Below, piece by piece: positions 11,701 to 21,077 of a DNA stretch of 61,361 nucleotides (the first letter of the stretch is position 1; the number at the start of each line of letters is the position of its first letter). A model generated the notes under the pieces. The model did not search any database. It worked only from the letters and a program-made list of their open reading frames with translations, and was not told the origin of the DNA. This stretch comes from Bacteroidetes bacterium HGW-Bacteroidetes-1 (lineage in GTDB: Bacteria; Bacteroidota; Bacteroidia; Bacteroidales; F082), in NCBI GenBank assembly GCA_002842755.1, contig PHDU01000016.1, forward strand, positions 1 through 61,361. The letters are read 5' to 3'. Position numbers and translations under genes: made by a program.

Positions 11701-13772
11701 ACAATCTTTACCTCGATAAAGCGGGCAGTCAGGTTAAAGTTCATTCAGTGAATGACACGTTTAATGATGATTTGAGCATTGAAATCAATAATTTTAATCT
11801 GAACGACGTTTCGGGGGTTGTGTCAAAGGATACCAGTCTGATACAGGGCACGGTTGACGGCAAAGCAATGCTGATCAGGGCTAAGGAGGCTTATGGCCTG
11901 GTCGCTGATGTGCATATTTCTGATTTGATTGTTCGCGAAATACCTATCGGAAACCTGACCATGACAGCAGATAATCCAACCTCGGAGCGGTTTGATATTG
12001 ATGTGAAATTATCGGGCTCTGAGAATAATGTATCGGCCACCGGGTATTTTATCCCGAAAGGGGGTGACAATTCAGTCAGCATAAAAGCTGATATTTCTTC
12101 GCTTTCGTTGAAAACCCTGGAAGCATTTTCGATGGGAACCCTCACAGAAGCTTCCGGGAATCTGACTGGGAATATCTCTGTTGAAGGTAACACCAGCTCG
12201 CCCGAAATCACTGGCCAGCTTACATTTAACAATGCATTTATCAAACCTTCGGCATTGAACAACACACTGCAGTTGAAAAATGAAACGGTTCAGCTAAAAA
12301 ATGACGGGCTCTATTTTGATTCGTTTACCCTTCTTGATCCCGGCGGGCACATTGCAACCATAGACGGCACCGTGAAAATGGAGAATTTTCAGGATTTTAT
12401 TTTTGCGTTAGATGTAAAAACAGAGGACTTTCTGTTGTTCAATACAACTCCAAAGGATAATAAGGTATTTTACGGTCGCATGATCATCGACAGTCGGATC
12501 AGTGTAAAGGGGCCAATATCGCTTCCGGTGATAGATGCCAAAATCAAAATGAAAGATGGTTCCAACTTCACCTTTGCAGTTCCCGAAGACAAGCTGACTA
12601 CATATAAAGGCGAAGATGTGGTGGTCATTGAAAACAAGCATAAAATCAATCCTATTCTATACAGGGACGAATCATTTGAAGAACAGGAATCGGGTTTCAC
12701 CGGATTTGATATCTCCTCTATCATCGAAGTTGATAAAGAAGCAACTCTAAGGTTAATGATGGACCCCACCTCTTCCGACTCATTGGTAGTAAGGGGCGAA
12801 GCTGCCCTGAACCTTACCATTGACCGCAGTGGAAAAATGAGTCTGACCGGCGCCTACAATCTGAACGATGGCAGTTACATTGTTACACTCGAATCTATTG
12901 TAAAAAGAAAATTCGATATCGATCCGGGCAGTACCCTCATCTGGAATGGAGATCCGTTGGACGCCGACATTTCTATCAATGCCATATATACTGTTAGGGC
13001 TTCTCCCATCGATCTGGTGAAGGATCAAATAGCCACCCTGAGCGAAGCCGACCAGAATACCTATAAGCAGCGATACCCCTTTCTGGTCTACCTGAAACTC
13101 CGGGGTGCAATTATGAAGCCTGAAATAAGTTTCGATATTCAACTTCGCCCCGAGGATAAAGGCATATTTGGCGGAGCAGTAAACGCCAAACTAAATATGT
13201 TAAATGAAGATCCATCCGCTTTGAATAAGCAGGTTTTTGCATTGCTGGTACTTGGCCGGTTTATTCAGGAAAACCCATTGCAATCTGAGGCAAATATGGG
13301 GGCATCGTCGGTGGTGCGTTCTACAGTAGGAAAGTTTCTTTCGTCGGAATTAAACAAATTAAGCGCCAAGTTTGTGCCCGGAGTTGAGCTAAACTTTGAT
13401 GTGCAATCTTACGATGACTATGAATCAGGACAGGCAGAAGGGCGAACCCAGGTAGACATTGGGGCAAAGAAGCAACTCTTCAATGATCGGTTGTCCGTTC
13501 AGGTGGGCGGCGTGGTTGATGTTGAAGGCGAGCGGGCAAAGCAGAATTCGGCAAGTAATATTACCACGGACGTTACTGTAGAGTACAAATTAACTGAAGA
13601 CGGCCGTTACCGGCTGAAAGGATTCAGTCACAACCAGTATGAAGGCGCCATCGAAGGGCAGTTGGTTGAAACCGGTATTGGTGTAATGTATGTGCGCAAT
13701 TTTAACAGGTGGAAACAATTCTTCAGGGCACCAAGGAAAAAGAGAGATTCATCAAAAACCGAAAAGCCATGA
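8787..13772 (+). CDS. tamB: TamB-like translocation/assembly module protein (DUF490/AsmA-like)
   Basis: A 1661-residue envelope-spanning protein. One N-terminal transmembrane anchor (about 8-35) is followed by a very long run of beta-rich repeats typical of AsmA-like/TamB lipid-transfer or barrel-assembly proteins. The C-terminal DUF490 (TamB) domain contains the GADVSINAIYTVRASP-like and FALLVLGRF segments near residues 1390-1500. In this phylum TamB works with TamL, encoded by the next gene, which overlaps by 4 bases (ATGA). The open frame extends to a TTG at 8781, but ATG at 8787 is the better start because the anchor follows it. The gene looks more GC-rich by eye than ahcY and its other neighbours. 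Confidence 0.88.
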   Translation: MNKFGTILKKILRVILWVALSFVVLFILVALLIQVPAIQNKITGYAIDFVSSKTQTRIELKKIAISFPKSVVIKGLFLEDVQKDTLIYAGEVKVNIGLFALLKNKIDINSFELEDAVVNLRRTEADSLFNFNFLLTAFSDTASQKAVKPEKNNKWVINVGKVGLRNIRFLFDDQYGGTYAALNMKQLKLTMDRIDFANLIFDIDVVTIEHLMADVLISKSSTSKESESGNVLPKISADKINISDAHISYGDSAIRQSVIAAVKRLELKNSAIDLDMQTVSSAVVQLSESDVRYKSVEKVSSSEEAGLNDNTKAGNSNWIVMVGRIVLDDNNLAYNVVNTPVLKNVFDVNHMIYKKLTLKANDFFWSLAKTEVSVMEFSTIDQHNFSISQFETDFSMDPHSITAKKLIVKTDNSAIDADLNIRFSSLASLKDSLPFMTLNVDMRNVQVRNSDIGYFNAGLYKQPFFKNAMNITTVSGSVKGTVNNLSGKNLSIKTGSNTNVKTDFTIRGLPNVETAWFSFPNLIINSGRKDIKMMAGAAIPDSISLPETIGLRVNFKGEMKAFVTTVAMNSSYGSADVTASVDKSENFNSKISLVKFDVGQLLMDTAMFGPVSLKAETSGRGLDKNTIRAEIKADISQFYLNRYDYHNLIIDGDITGQKFDGQINLDDQYAAFDFDGMVNMNPSEEQYKFKLNLKGANLQKLKISDKDIRISLKAESDLKGKTADEINGTAGITKIYIAHEDKEYLLESFMLASINESKKSELTVSNALVGLKYKGTFSPAFLAREIKNFLNNYFPFSEPDLLAGGYDHQNFEFELQLHNHPILADLFVPQLKEFEPGLIKGSFDSEKGDLKLDAEMKKIVYGSTEIRNLILDVSSDTNALNYKITSTKVSGPQFNLDNFLITGQLAESTIVATISSIDDRQNKKLLINAQIVKDSAIYILTLNPKDFYLMNDRWDIAADNYVAFGEKGFLIHNLYLDKAGSQVKVHSVNDTFNDDLSIEINNFNLNDVSGVVSKDTSLIQGTVDGKAMLIRAKEAYGLVADVHISDLIVREIPIGNLTMTADNPTSERFDIDVKLSGSENNVSATGYFIPKGGDNSVSIKADISSLSLKTLEAFSMGTLTEASGNLTGNISVEGNTSSPEITGQLTFNNAFIKPSALNNTLQLKNETVQLKNDGLYFDSFTLLDPGGHIATIDGTVKMENFQDFIFALDVKTEDFLLFNTTPKDNKVFYGRMIIDSRISVKGPISLPVIDAKIKMKDGSNFTFAVPEDKLTTYKGEDVVVIENKHKINPILYRDESFEEQESGFTGFDISSIIEVDKEATLRLMMDPTSSDSLVVRGEAALNLTIDRSGKMSLTGAYNLNDGSYIVTLESIVKRKFDIDPGSTLIWNGDPLDADISINAIYTVRASPIDLVKDQIATLSEADQNTYKQRYPFLVYLKLRGAIMKPEISFDIQLRPEDKGIFGGAVNAKLNMLNEDPSALNKQVFALLVLGRFIQENPLQSEANMGASSVVRSTVGKFLSSELNKLSAKFVPGVELNFDVQSYDDYESGQAEGRTQVDIGAKKQLFNDRLSVQVGGVVDVEGERAKQNSASNITTDVTVEYKLTEDGRYRLKGFSHNQYEGAIEGQLVETGIGVMYVRNFNRWKQFFRAPRKKRDSSKTEKP

Positions 13773-16078
13773 AATGCTCTTTATTGACAAAATACTTTCT
13801 GATCATTCTTAGTCTGCTGATGGCATCATGCAATGGAACAAAGCATTTGCCCAAAGGAGAAAAACTTTATTCTGGTGCAAATGTCAAAATAGAATCGGTT
13901 GAAAAAATCAGTAAAAAGAAGGAACGGTTTGCCAAAAAGACCGCTGAAGGTGCCTTATATCCGAAGCCCAATAGTAGTTTTTTGGGGATGCGCTTCAAGC
14001 TTTGGAGGTATATGGCAGCAGGCGATACGGCGAAAAGTAAATTCAAAAAATGGATGAAAAGAACCGGAGAAGCCCCTGTATTTATCAGTCATGTGAAACC
14101 TATGGTTACCTCTTCGGTTATCGATGCTAAATTGTATAACATTGGAATCTTTAAGAGCTACACAGAACATAGCATTGTTGAAAAAAAACACACCGCAAAA
14201 ATTATTTATACCAGTCATATTCATAAGCCATTTGTGGTTAAGGAATTAAAATATGCTCTTTCCGACAGTACTTTGAGTCGTATTGTCGTTTCTGAAAAGG
14301 AGGAATCACAAATTAAACCAGTTGAGGATTACAGTCTGGAGAAACTGAAGAACGAAAGAGACCGGATAGATTATTTACTTAAAAACAACGGTTTCTTCTT
14401 CTTCGATCCTGATTATTTGCTTTTCAAAGCAGATACTTCAGAAACTGATAAAACCGTTGCTTTCAAACTTATCCTGAAAGACAGCGTACCTCAGGAGGCT
14501 TTGACGGTTTACCGGATCAACAGTGTTTATATTGATCAGGCTTATTCCTTGAACGAAAGGGCTCTTACCAGAGTTAAAGATACTATCCCTTATGGAGCCT
14601 TTCTCTTTCTGGGCAAAGAAAGAAAAGCTTTCATCAGGCCATCGGTAATAACCAGATCAGTTTTCTTAAGAAAAAATGAAATCTATGCCCGGAAGAACCA
14701 TACCACCACGCTTAACCGACTGATGTCGATGGGTAATTTCAAGTTTGTCAGTATTAAATTTACCGAAAGTGATACCATTGCACCCGGATTTTTGGATGTA
14801 ACCATTTTGATGACAGCGATTCCAAAATTTGCTTTTACGGCCGAATTGGATGTTGTTTCAAAATCCAATAATTATTCGGGCCCGCGTATGAATGTCAGTG
14901 TGTTGAATAGAAATGCCTTTAAAGGTGCAGAATTACTAAACTTTAGCCTGACAGGCTCCTGGGAGACTCAATTGAGCGGGAAAAACAAAAGCCTGCAATC
15001 CTACTCCGTGAATCCAAAAATTGAATTGATTTTCCCTAGGTTTATCGTTCCGTTTAATCTGAAGCAAACAAGCAGTATTTACCTTCCCAAAACACGATTG
15101 TCACTTTCTTATGACTATCTGAAGCGTGGCAATTATTTCGATTTGAGTTCATTGCAGTTTATATACGGCTTTAAATGGAAAGAAGATATCCTCAAAGACC
15201 ACGAACTGAATCCGATAAATGTCAGCTATACTGCTGTTGGACATAAATCGGATGCCTTTATTGCGTTGCTGGAATCCAATCCATTTCTTAGAAGGAGTTA
15301 TGAAGATCAGTTTATTGCCGGGGCAAATTATATTTTCACATATAATGAACAGGTTCTTTCCGAAAAAACCATCCAAACTTATTTTCAACTCACTACTGAA
15401 GTTGCTGGAAATGCCTTTTCATTGGCAAATATCATTGCAGGAAAAAAGATTTCTTCTGAGAACCCCTCGCTTATTGCAGGGTCTTCCTATTCGCAGTTTG
15501 CAAGAATGAGTCTTGATGGCCGGGCTTATTACAATTTTCCAAATATAAATAAATTTGCGGTGCGGACTTATGTTGGATTGGCAGTACCCTACGGAAACTC
15601 CTCGACTTTGCCATATATCAAACAGTTTTTTAGTGGTGGGCCTAGTAGTATCCGCGCGTTCAGCATCAATACTGTGGGGCCTGGTACACACAATCAGAAT
15701 GCCGATAGCCTCGGATTTCTGAGGTTGGGTGGCGATGTAAAACTGGAAATGAATCTGGAGTATCGTTTCAATATCTACCGCTTCCTGAAAGGTGCCCTTT
15801 TTACAGATGCGGGCAATGTGTGGCTGCTCAAATCAAATCCTTCCACTATGGAAAGCCCGTTTTCATTCTCCGGTTTCGCCAATGAGATTGCTGTTGGTGC
15901 CGGATTCGGGTTACGGATTGATGTTTCCTTCTTCCTGCTAAGGTTCGATCTGGCAATGCCGCTGCGGAAACCCTGGCTGGAGGGAAATAAATGGGTGATG
16001 GATGAAATTAACTTCGGAAGTCCTTCTTGGAGAAGTGAAAACCTGATTCTGAATGTGGCGATCGGATATCCTTTTTAA
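13769..16078 (+). CDS. tamL: TamL: lipid-anchored TamA/BamA-family outer-membrane protein
   Basis: A 769-residue Omp85-family protein. I place the start at ATG 13769, 60 bases inside the longest frame, because it gives a classic lipoprotein signal ending in LMASC (Cys about 21) and overlaps the tamB stop by 4 bases, implying translational coupling. After the lipobox come POTRA-like segments (about 25-380), then the surface-antigen/Omp85 barrel to the C-terminus, with the FFSGGPSSIRAFSINTVGPG segment matching the conserved xRG loop region (here IRAF) and a C-terminal phenylalanine. It would sit in the outer membrane and partner TamB. The long frame's N-terminal extension has no signal character. 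Confidence 0.88.
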   Translation: MKCSLLTKYFLIILSLLMASCNGTKHLPKGEKLYSGANVKIESVEKISKKKERFAKKTAEGALYPKPNSSFLGMRFKLWRYMAAGDTAKSKFKKWMKRTGEAPVFISHVKPMVTSSVIDAKLYNIGIFKSYTEHSIVEKKHTAKIIYTSHIHKPFVVKELKYALSDSTLSRIVVSEKEESQIKPVEDYSLEKLKNERDRIDYLLKNNGFFFFDPDYLLFKADTSETDKTVAFKLILKDSVPQEALTVYRINSVYIDQAYSLNERALTRVKDTIPYGAFLFLGKERKAFIRPSVITRSVFLRKNEIYARKNHTTTLNRLMSMGNFKFVSIKFTESDTIAPGFLDVTILMTAIPKFAFTAELDVVSKSNNYSGPRMNVSVLNRNAFKGAELLNFSLTGSWETQLSGKNKSLQSYSVNPKIELIFPRFIVPFNLKQTSSIYLPKTRLSLSYDYLKRGNYFDLSSLQFIYGFKWKEDILKDHELNPINVSYTAVGHKSDAFIALLESNPFLRRSYEDQFIAGANYIFTYNEQVLSEKTIQTYFQLTTEVAGNAFSLANIIAGKKISSENPSLIAGSSYSQFARMSLDGRAYYNFPNINKFAVRTYVGLAVPYGNSSTLPYIKQFFSGGPSSIRAFSINTVGPGTHNQNADSLGFLRLGGDVKLEMNLEYRFNIYRFLKGALFTDAGNVWLLKSNPSTMESPFSFSGFANEIAVGAGFGLRIDVSFFLLRFDLAMPLRKPWLEGNKWVMDEINFGSPSWRSENLILNVAIGYPF

Positions 16079-16266
16079 CTGTCATAAATAGAAAATTCTA
16101 TGTAATGGCTATGTGAAAGGATATTGCGGAAGCTATCCTGACAATACAGGGATTTCTGATAAAAGACATAATAACTTCAGCACGTCAAATACCGAATTAG
16201 CCCGAATCTTTTCATGGCGTTTAAAACAATTGTCATACCTAAACGTTATTTGACTGAAATATTCTG

Positions 16267-16274
16267 TAATTTTG
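16267..16274 (+). promoter_or_regulatory. -7 element of the ahcY promoter
   Basis: TAATTTTG matches TAnnTTTG and lies 25 bases before the ahcY ATG. A TTG lies only 14 bases upstream, shorter than the usual spacing, so the -33 element is uncertain. No S-adenosylhomocysteine riboswitch pattern was seen ahead of it. Confidence 0.45.
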
Positions 16275-16299
16275 CAGGCCAAAAAAATCCATATTAATT

Positions 16300-17727
16300 A
16301 TGAGTCAATCGCTTATTGAAAATGAACTCCAGTATAAGGTAGCAGATATTAGTCTGGCTGACTGGGGAAGAAGAGAAATCGAAATTGCTGAGAAAGAAAT
16401 GCCTGGTTTGATGGCTTTGCGTGCAAGATTTGGCAAGGAAAAGCCGCTGCAAGGTGCGCGTATATCTGGTTCGCTGCACATGACTATTCAAACGGCAGTA
16501 CTTATTGAAACTTTGATTGCCCTTGGTGCTGAAGTACGTTGGGCAAGTTGTAATATATTTTCAACACAGGATCATGCTGCTGCTGCTATTGCTGCTGCTG
16601 GAATCCCTGTTTTTGCCTGGAAAGGTGAAACCCTTGAAGAATACTGGTGGTGTACCAAACAGGCGCTTACATTTGACAATGGTAATGGGCCACACCTTGT
16701 TGTTGATGATGGGGGAGACGCAACCCTGATGATTCATAAGGGATTTGAAATCGAAAAGAATGCATCGTTATTGGCTCAAACTGTTCATAATGCCGAAGAA
16801 GCTGCACTAATGAAAATATTAAGTGAAACATTTACTGAAGACACACGTCACTGGCACCGTACTGTCGAAAGCTGGTCGGGTGTTTCGGAAGAAACCACTA
16901 CTGGGGTTCACCGCCTTTATCAAATGAAAGAGGCCGGTCAATTGTTGGTTCCGGCTATCAACGTTAACGACTCAGTTACAAAATCAAAGTTTGACAATCT
17001 ATATGGTTGTCGCGAATCTTTGGCCGATGGTATCAAACGTGCTACAGACGTAATGCTTGCCGGAAAAGTGTGTGTAGTTTTAGGTTATGGTGACGTTGGA
17101 AAAGGCTCTGCAAAATCTTTACGCGCTTATGGTGCCCGGGTAGTTATCACAGAGATCGATCCTATTTGTGCTTTACAGGCGGCAATGGAAGGTTTTGAAG
17201 TTATAAGAATAGAAGAAGCACTTAAAATTGGAAATATTTATGTGACTGCAACAGGTAACAAAGATGTGATTACTATTGAGCACATGAGGAAGATGAAAGA
17301 CCAGAGTATCGTTTGTAACATTGGTCATTTTGACAATGAAATTCAGGTCGGACAGCTTGACAGTGCTTATGATATTGAAAAAACAACGATAAAACCTCAG
17401 GTCGATAAATATACTTTACCATCAGGAAATGCTATATTTATTCTTGCTGAAGGCCGTCTTGTGAATTTAGGTTGTGCAACAGGTCATCCAAGTTTTGTGA
17501 TGAGTAACTCCTTTACCAATCAGACTTTAGCTCAGATTGATCTTTGGAAAAAAAGAGGAAATTATCCTGTTGATGTATATCGTTTACCAAAACATCTTGA
17601 TGAAGAGGTAGCACGTTTACATCTGGAACAAATAGGTGTGAAACTCACTACACTTACCAAAGAACAATCTGATTATATTGGTATCCCTGTTGAAGGGCCA
17701 TATAAACCAGATCATTACAGGTATTAA
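16300..17727 (+). CDS. ahcY: Adenosylhomocysteinase
   Basis: A 475-residue NAD-dependent enzyme that splits S-adenosylhomocysteine into adenosine and homocysteine, feeding homocysteine to MetH. Family motifs are [13 protein letters not shown] (about 60-72), the [12 protein letters not shown] substrate region (about 85-97), the NAD-binding GYGDVGKG (about 262-269), [11 protein letters not shown], and the invariant C-terminal KPDHYRY that reaches into the partner subunit. Length is right for the bacterial form with the insertion around [11 protein letters not shown]. It has its own promoter and a strong terminator, so it is probably monocistronic. Confidence 0.97.
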   Translation: MSQSLIENELQYKVADISLADWGRREIEIAEKEMPGLMALRARFGKEKPLQGARISGSLHMTIQTAVLIETLIALGAEVRWASCNIFSTQDHAAAAIAAAGIPVFAWKGETLEEYWWCTKQALTFDNGNGPHLVVDDGGDATLMIHKGFEIEKNASLLAQTVHNAEEAALMKILSETFTEDTRHWHRTVESWSGVSEETTTGVHRLYQMKEAGQLLVPAINVNDSVTKSKFDNLYGCRESLADGIKRATDVMLAGKVCVVLGYGDVGKGSAKSLRAYGARVVITEIDPICALQAAMEGFEVIRIEEALKIGNIYVTATGNKDVITIEHMRKMKDQSIVCNIGHFDNEIQVGQLDSAYDIEKTTIKPQVDKYTLPSGNAIFILAEGRLVNLGCATGHPSFVMSNSFTNQTLAQIDLWKKRGNYPVDVYRLPKHLDEEVARLHLEQIGVKLTTLTKEQSDYIGIPVEGPYKPDHYRY

Positions 17728-17742
17728 ATTGATCATTTAGAA

Positions 17743-17789
17743 TACTGATTTGAAAAACAACCATGTTTTTCAAATCAGTAATTTTTTTT
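17743..17789 (+). terminator. Intrinsic terminator of ahcY
   Basis: A perfect 17-base inverted repeat (arms 17743-17759 and 17764-17780, loop ACCA) is followed by eight T residues at 17782-17789. It starts 16 bases after the ahcY stop. The arms are A/T-rich, but their length makes the hairpin strong. Confidence 0.85.
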
Positions 17790-17841
17790 GAATGAGTATA
17801 TGGACTGACTAAATCAATTGAATTATTTTTCCAGAATTTTC

Positions 17842-18294
17842 TCATTCAGTCTTAAAAACTTCAAATTCAAGTATTTCAGTTAGCTCAACATTGGAATTAA
17901 ACTTTTGGGCTGATCCAACAAGTTTAACCTCATTATCTTTTCTCCATATTGTTGCTGAAAAACGCATCGAATTGTTGCCCATTTCAATATAGTAAGTTTG
18001 CTGAAATTGACCTGATACTGTTAAAGCAAACAGATTGATAACCCCACTCTGAACGGTCATGGTGCTTCCATTATCCATTATATTCACATAAGCGTCCTTA
18101 TTTTTTGTTTCAATAAAATTAGACGAATCAACATAACGGGTATGCGAAGCAATCCCTTCATAACTGCCTGAAATAAAATCACTTTGACACTCATTACACC
18201 ATTCCCAGGATTCCTTTTCTTTATTACAGCTTGTAATAGCAACTAGCAAAGTACCCAGAAAGAAAAGTGCTAAAAGTTTTATTTGTAAATTCAT
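17842..18294 (-). CDS. Small lipoprotein of unknown function
   Basis: A 150-residue protein with a signal peptide ending in the lipobox AITSC (Cys about 23), so it should be a lipoprotein. The mature part is rich in Ser, Asn and Val and predicted to be mostly beta-strand. It contains GSYEGIASHTRYVDSS and a METTMTVQSG-like stretch reminiscent of the small lipocalin-like beta-barrel lipoproteins common in Bacteroidota, but I do not recognise a specific family. It follows the AlkD-like remnant by 27 bases and may be the last gene of the transcript that starts with the M1 aminopeptidase. Confidence 0.7.
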   Translation of the reverse strand: MNLQIKLLALFFLGTLLVAITSCNKEKESWEWCNECQSDFISGSYEGIASHTRYVDSSNFIETKNKDAYVNIMDNGSTMTVQSGVINLFALTVSGQFQQTYYIEMGNNSMRFSATIWRKDNEVKLVGSAQKFNSNVELTEILEFEVFKTE

Positions 18295-18321
18295 TTTTTT
18301 GATTGTAGAAATTAAAAAAGC

Positions 18322-18519
18322 TTAATTGAAATGTTTAAGTGCTTCTTTCTTGCTTAGATTTGAAAGCGGATTTTGAGTGACAAATTCGAAGGGTTCTTTT
18401 ATGCCAAAAAAATCAAATTGATTCCGAACATAGGTTTTTGCTTCTGAAGCAATCGTTGTATCTGCGTGGCTTTGATAAAGTGCTGCTAATGGTTGCCAAT
18501 AATTATGAAGTATAGTCAT
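18322..18519 (-). pseudogene. Internally deleted AlkD-like DNA alkylation repair gene (65-codon remnant)
   Basis: The 65-residue frame reads like the two ends of a HEAT-repeat DNA alkylation repair protein (PF08713) of about 220-230 residues. Residues about 5-41, ending RNQFDFFGIKEP, match the family N-terminus (typically YMKNHFxFxGIxTP). The last 22, from FEFVTQN to KKEALKHF, match the family C-terminus (typically YVQNNxLxPLSKREAIKH). The central HEAT repeats, some 160 residues, are absent and the junction is in frame. The ATG overlaps the stop of the M1 peptidase gene by one base (TAATG), so it could still be translated. Matches are from memory of the family; a search would settle it. Confidence 0.6.
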
Positions 18520-20864
18520 TATTGAAGAATGAATTTTACAAAACCATTTTTAAATCCCTTTTCTTCTATCATGTCAGCAAAATAAATGCCTTTCATCCAG
18601 TTTGAAGTATCAATCTCTAAATATGATTCTTGATGAACTTGCTTTTGAAAAACAATTTTCCCATTCGTGTCAACGACCGTTACAATGCCTGAAGATGGCA
18701 ACATCCAGCTCAGCTTTATTTTTGCTTTTGATGGATTAGGTACAGCATTCAGGACAAACCGCAATGTATCTGATGAAAACTCTTTTTCACCTACGATTTG
18801 CTTGTCCCATACCGCAAGTGTATACTGTCCGGGTTGAAAATCGTTTACTAAAATATATCCTACTGACCAAAGACCTTCTCTCGTTTGGGGAACAATTTGC
18901 CAGTCGCGGGCAGTATTTGCCCTATACAAAATGACCACAGAATCTTGTTCAGATAGAATTAATGAAGCGTCTAATGAGCTGGTGTTGCTATAAAAAAATC
19001 TGCCTCTCATGCTTATATCTTCCGGGAAAATGCCCTGAAATTCCCAATGGCGATAAGGGGACAATCTCAATCCATTGACAGGGGTTTTTAGGCTATCGGG
19101 GGCAGCCCAGTGATGTGTAACTCTGTAAAAGGCAGAGTCGGAAAGGGTGTCAACAAACAATCTGAAATTCATAGTTGGGTAGGCGATTTGTCCTGTCTGA
19201 TGGATAACACCATCAACATCAGTAGTTGCATCGGCTGTTTTGTCATAAAAATCCATTAGAACCATTATAGGTTCAAAATCCATTGTCTTCATGGAATGGC
19301 CATTCCTACCACTGAAATGTACTGTATCGGTCAATTTCTGCCAGTTGGCTCCAATAAAAGTGATTTCAAGAATGTTGTTGTCTGCCAAATATTCATATCC
19401 TTTGTATTTTTGCCGAAGAAAGACATGAGCATTGTATTGTTTGCCTTCAAGCGAAACACGAAGTGAATCAATTGAGAAATGGGGTGTTCCGGGGGTAAAA
19501 ACCCAGGCATCGAAAAACCCGGTTAAATCGATACCGCTACTTACTGAGAGAGCATCACGCAGGTTATAGGAATCGGCATGATTAAATGAATATTGCTGCA
19601 AATAAGCTTTAACCGCATCGAAAAACACCTCCTGTCCCAAATAATTCATCAATGTATGAATTACCGTTGCGCCTTTGTCATAAACCGTTGTTCCGTATGT
19701 GTATTCTGTTGGTACATTTTGGAGCGACAAATAGGATCCATCGGTGATATGTGCATTTTTTAAAACGTCATAATGATTTTCATTCATCACCAATCGGTAT
19801 TGCGCTTCACCATAAAGATCGTATCTGAAAAAATGGTGACAAAAAGTCGCCCAGCCTTCATTGAGCCACATATCACCTTCCTCAGCACAGGTAACGAGAT
19901 TGCCGAACCACATGTGAGAAAGCTCATGAGCCAAAAGATATTCAGAACTAAGATTACCATTGATGGCCTGGTGTGGATAAGCAATATTGGTTACATGCTC
20001 CATCGCACCGATAGCAGTGCCTGTGTATCCAACCCTGTCAAAAGGATAAGGTCCAAAACGACTTTCATAAGATGCCAGCACTTGTTGCAGGTTTTGAAAC
20101 GAACCTTCAACTTTAAGCGTGTCGGCAGGCCTTGTATATATTGTAATGGGAAGTGCTGATTGAATCCCTTGATAAGTGTCAGATGTTAACGCATAATTGC
20201 CGACTGCAACCGATGCCAGATAGGTTGGAATTGGCTGATCAAGACTCCAGTGCCAGGTCTTATAACCATTTCCATGATTTGTAGTTCCAACCAGAACACC
20301 TCCTGCTATGCCTGTCATATCATCTGGAAGTGTAATGAGCACTTCGTAAGTGGCTCTGTCCTGAAAATCGTCAACGCAAGGGAACCATGCTTTTCCAAGG
20401 TTATGAGGATTACTCACAAAACCAACACCAAGATTGAAAGCATAATTGCCACTGAAATGAAACCCTCCCCATTGCTCGTGGAAAGGTGTTCCGTTATAGA
20501 AAATTTCCGCCGTAAGTGTATCATCAGGATGAAATATCTGTCCGGACTGAATATGCAACAATTCATCCTGTTGAGAAAACGCAGCACTTAAATTGTTCAC
20601 AAACACACTGTCAACAATAAGGTCTTTAAGTTCAAGCGAAATTTGAGAGAGTGAAACTCTGGGTCTCAATGTAATCAATGCTTTGGCTTGTATCTTCTTC
20701 AGTACAAAATCAATTTGCTGGATATGAATACGATAATGAATTGCATCAATACTATCAGCAACCGGTGAATGACTAAAACCATGACGATGGTTGCATTGGG
20801 CATAGACCTGTGCATTGGATCCAAAAATCAACAAAAGATAAATAATCAGCCTTAATTTGAACAT
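18519..20864 (-). CDS. Secreted M1-family metallo-aminopeptidase with T9SS sorting domain
   Basis: A 781-residue exported zinc aminopeptidase. A signal peptide ends near AQVYAQ (about 23). The M1 N-terminal beta-domain covers about 35-230 and the catalytic domain about 250-480. The exopeptidase motif is GAMEH (286-290; the last residue is His where most have Asn). The zinc site is HELSH (313-317) with Glu 336 in WLNEGW, spaced exactly 18 residues as in the family. The last 80 or so residues, starting NAVPNPSKAKIKL and ending in GFVKFILQ, are a type A T9SS C-terminal sorting domain, so the enzyme is exported by type IX secretion. ATG start at the signal peptide. Confidence 0.93.
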   Translation of the reverse strand: MFKLRLIIYLLLIFGSNAQVYAQCNHRHGFSHSPVADSIDAIHYRIHIQQIDFVLKKIQAKALITLRPRVSLSQISLELKDLIVDSVFVNNLSAAFSQQDELLHIQSGQIFHPDDTLTAEIFYNGTPFHEQWGGFHFSGNYAFNLGVGFVSNPHNLGKAWFPCVDDFQDRATYEVLITLPDDMTGIAGGVLVGTTNHGNGYKTWHWSLDQPIPTYLASVAVGNYALTSDTYQGIQSALPITIYTRPADTLKVEGSFQNLQQVLASYESRFGPYPFDRVGYTGTAIGAMEHVTNIAYPHQAINGNLSSEYLLAHELSHMWFGNLVTCAEEGDMWLNEGWATFCHHFFRYDLYGEAQYRLVMNENHYDVLKNAHITDGSYLSLQNVPTEYTYGTTVYDKGATVIHTLMNYLGQEVFFDAVKAYLQQYSFNHADSYNLRDALSVSSGIDLTGFFDAWVFTPGTPHFSIDSLRVSLEGKQYNAHVFLRQKYKGYEYLADNNILEITFIGANWQKLTDTVHFSGRNGHSMKTMDFEPIMVLMDFYDKTADATTDVDGVIHQTGQIAYPTMNFRLFVDTLSDSAFYRVTHHWAAPDSLKTPVNGLRLSPYRHWEFQGIFPEDISMRGRFFYSNTSSLDASLILSEQDSVVILYRANTARDWQIVPQTREGLWSVGYILVNDFQPGQYTLAVWDKQIVGEKEFSSDTLRFVLNAVPNPSKAKIKLSWMLPSSGIVTVVDTNGKIVFQKQVHQESYLEIDTSNWMKGIYFADMIEEKGFKNGFVKFILQ

Positions 20865-20997
20865 GTGATTTGATTTGTGCTGTAAAATTACATTAATTTT
20901 AATGATCGTATAAGATATGACTCGGATTGTTCGTTATCGAACAATCTTTGTTTATAATTGAACACTTTGTTAAATACAGATGTTTCAAGTCGTAAAT

Positions 20998-21028
20998 TTT
21001 GACATTATGAATCAATGCTTTACATTTG
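20998..21028 (+). promoter_or_regulatory. Promoter of the tolC-like gene
   Basis: TTTG (20998-21001), exactly 19 bases, then TACATTTG (21021-21028): a perfect match to the Bacteroidota primary sigma consensus. It overlaps the first codons of the longest open frame (ATG 21015), which therefore cannot be the translation start; ATG 21078 fits, with a leader of about 45 bases. Confidence 0.8.
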
Positions 21029-21077
21029 TGGCATGTTTTTGGTTAAGCTAAGCAAAACGATAATAAAGCATCACAGG

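Noticed and set aside
16079-16299. Possible SAH riboswitch ahead of ahcY
   Set aside because: No SAH-aptamer core or matching stems were seen; only a -7 element is present.
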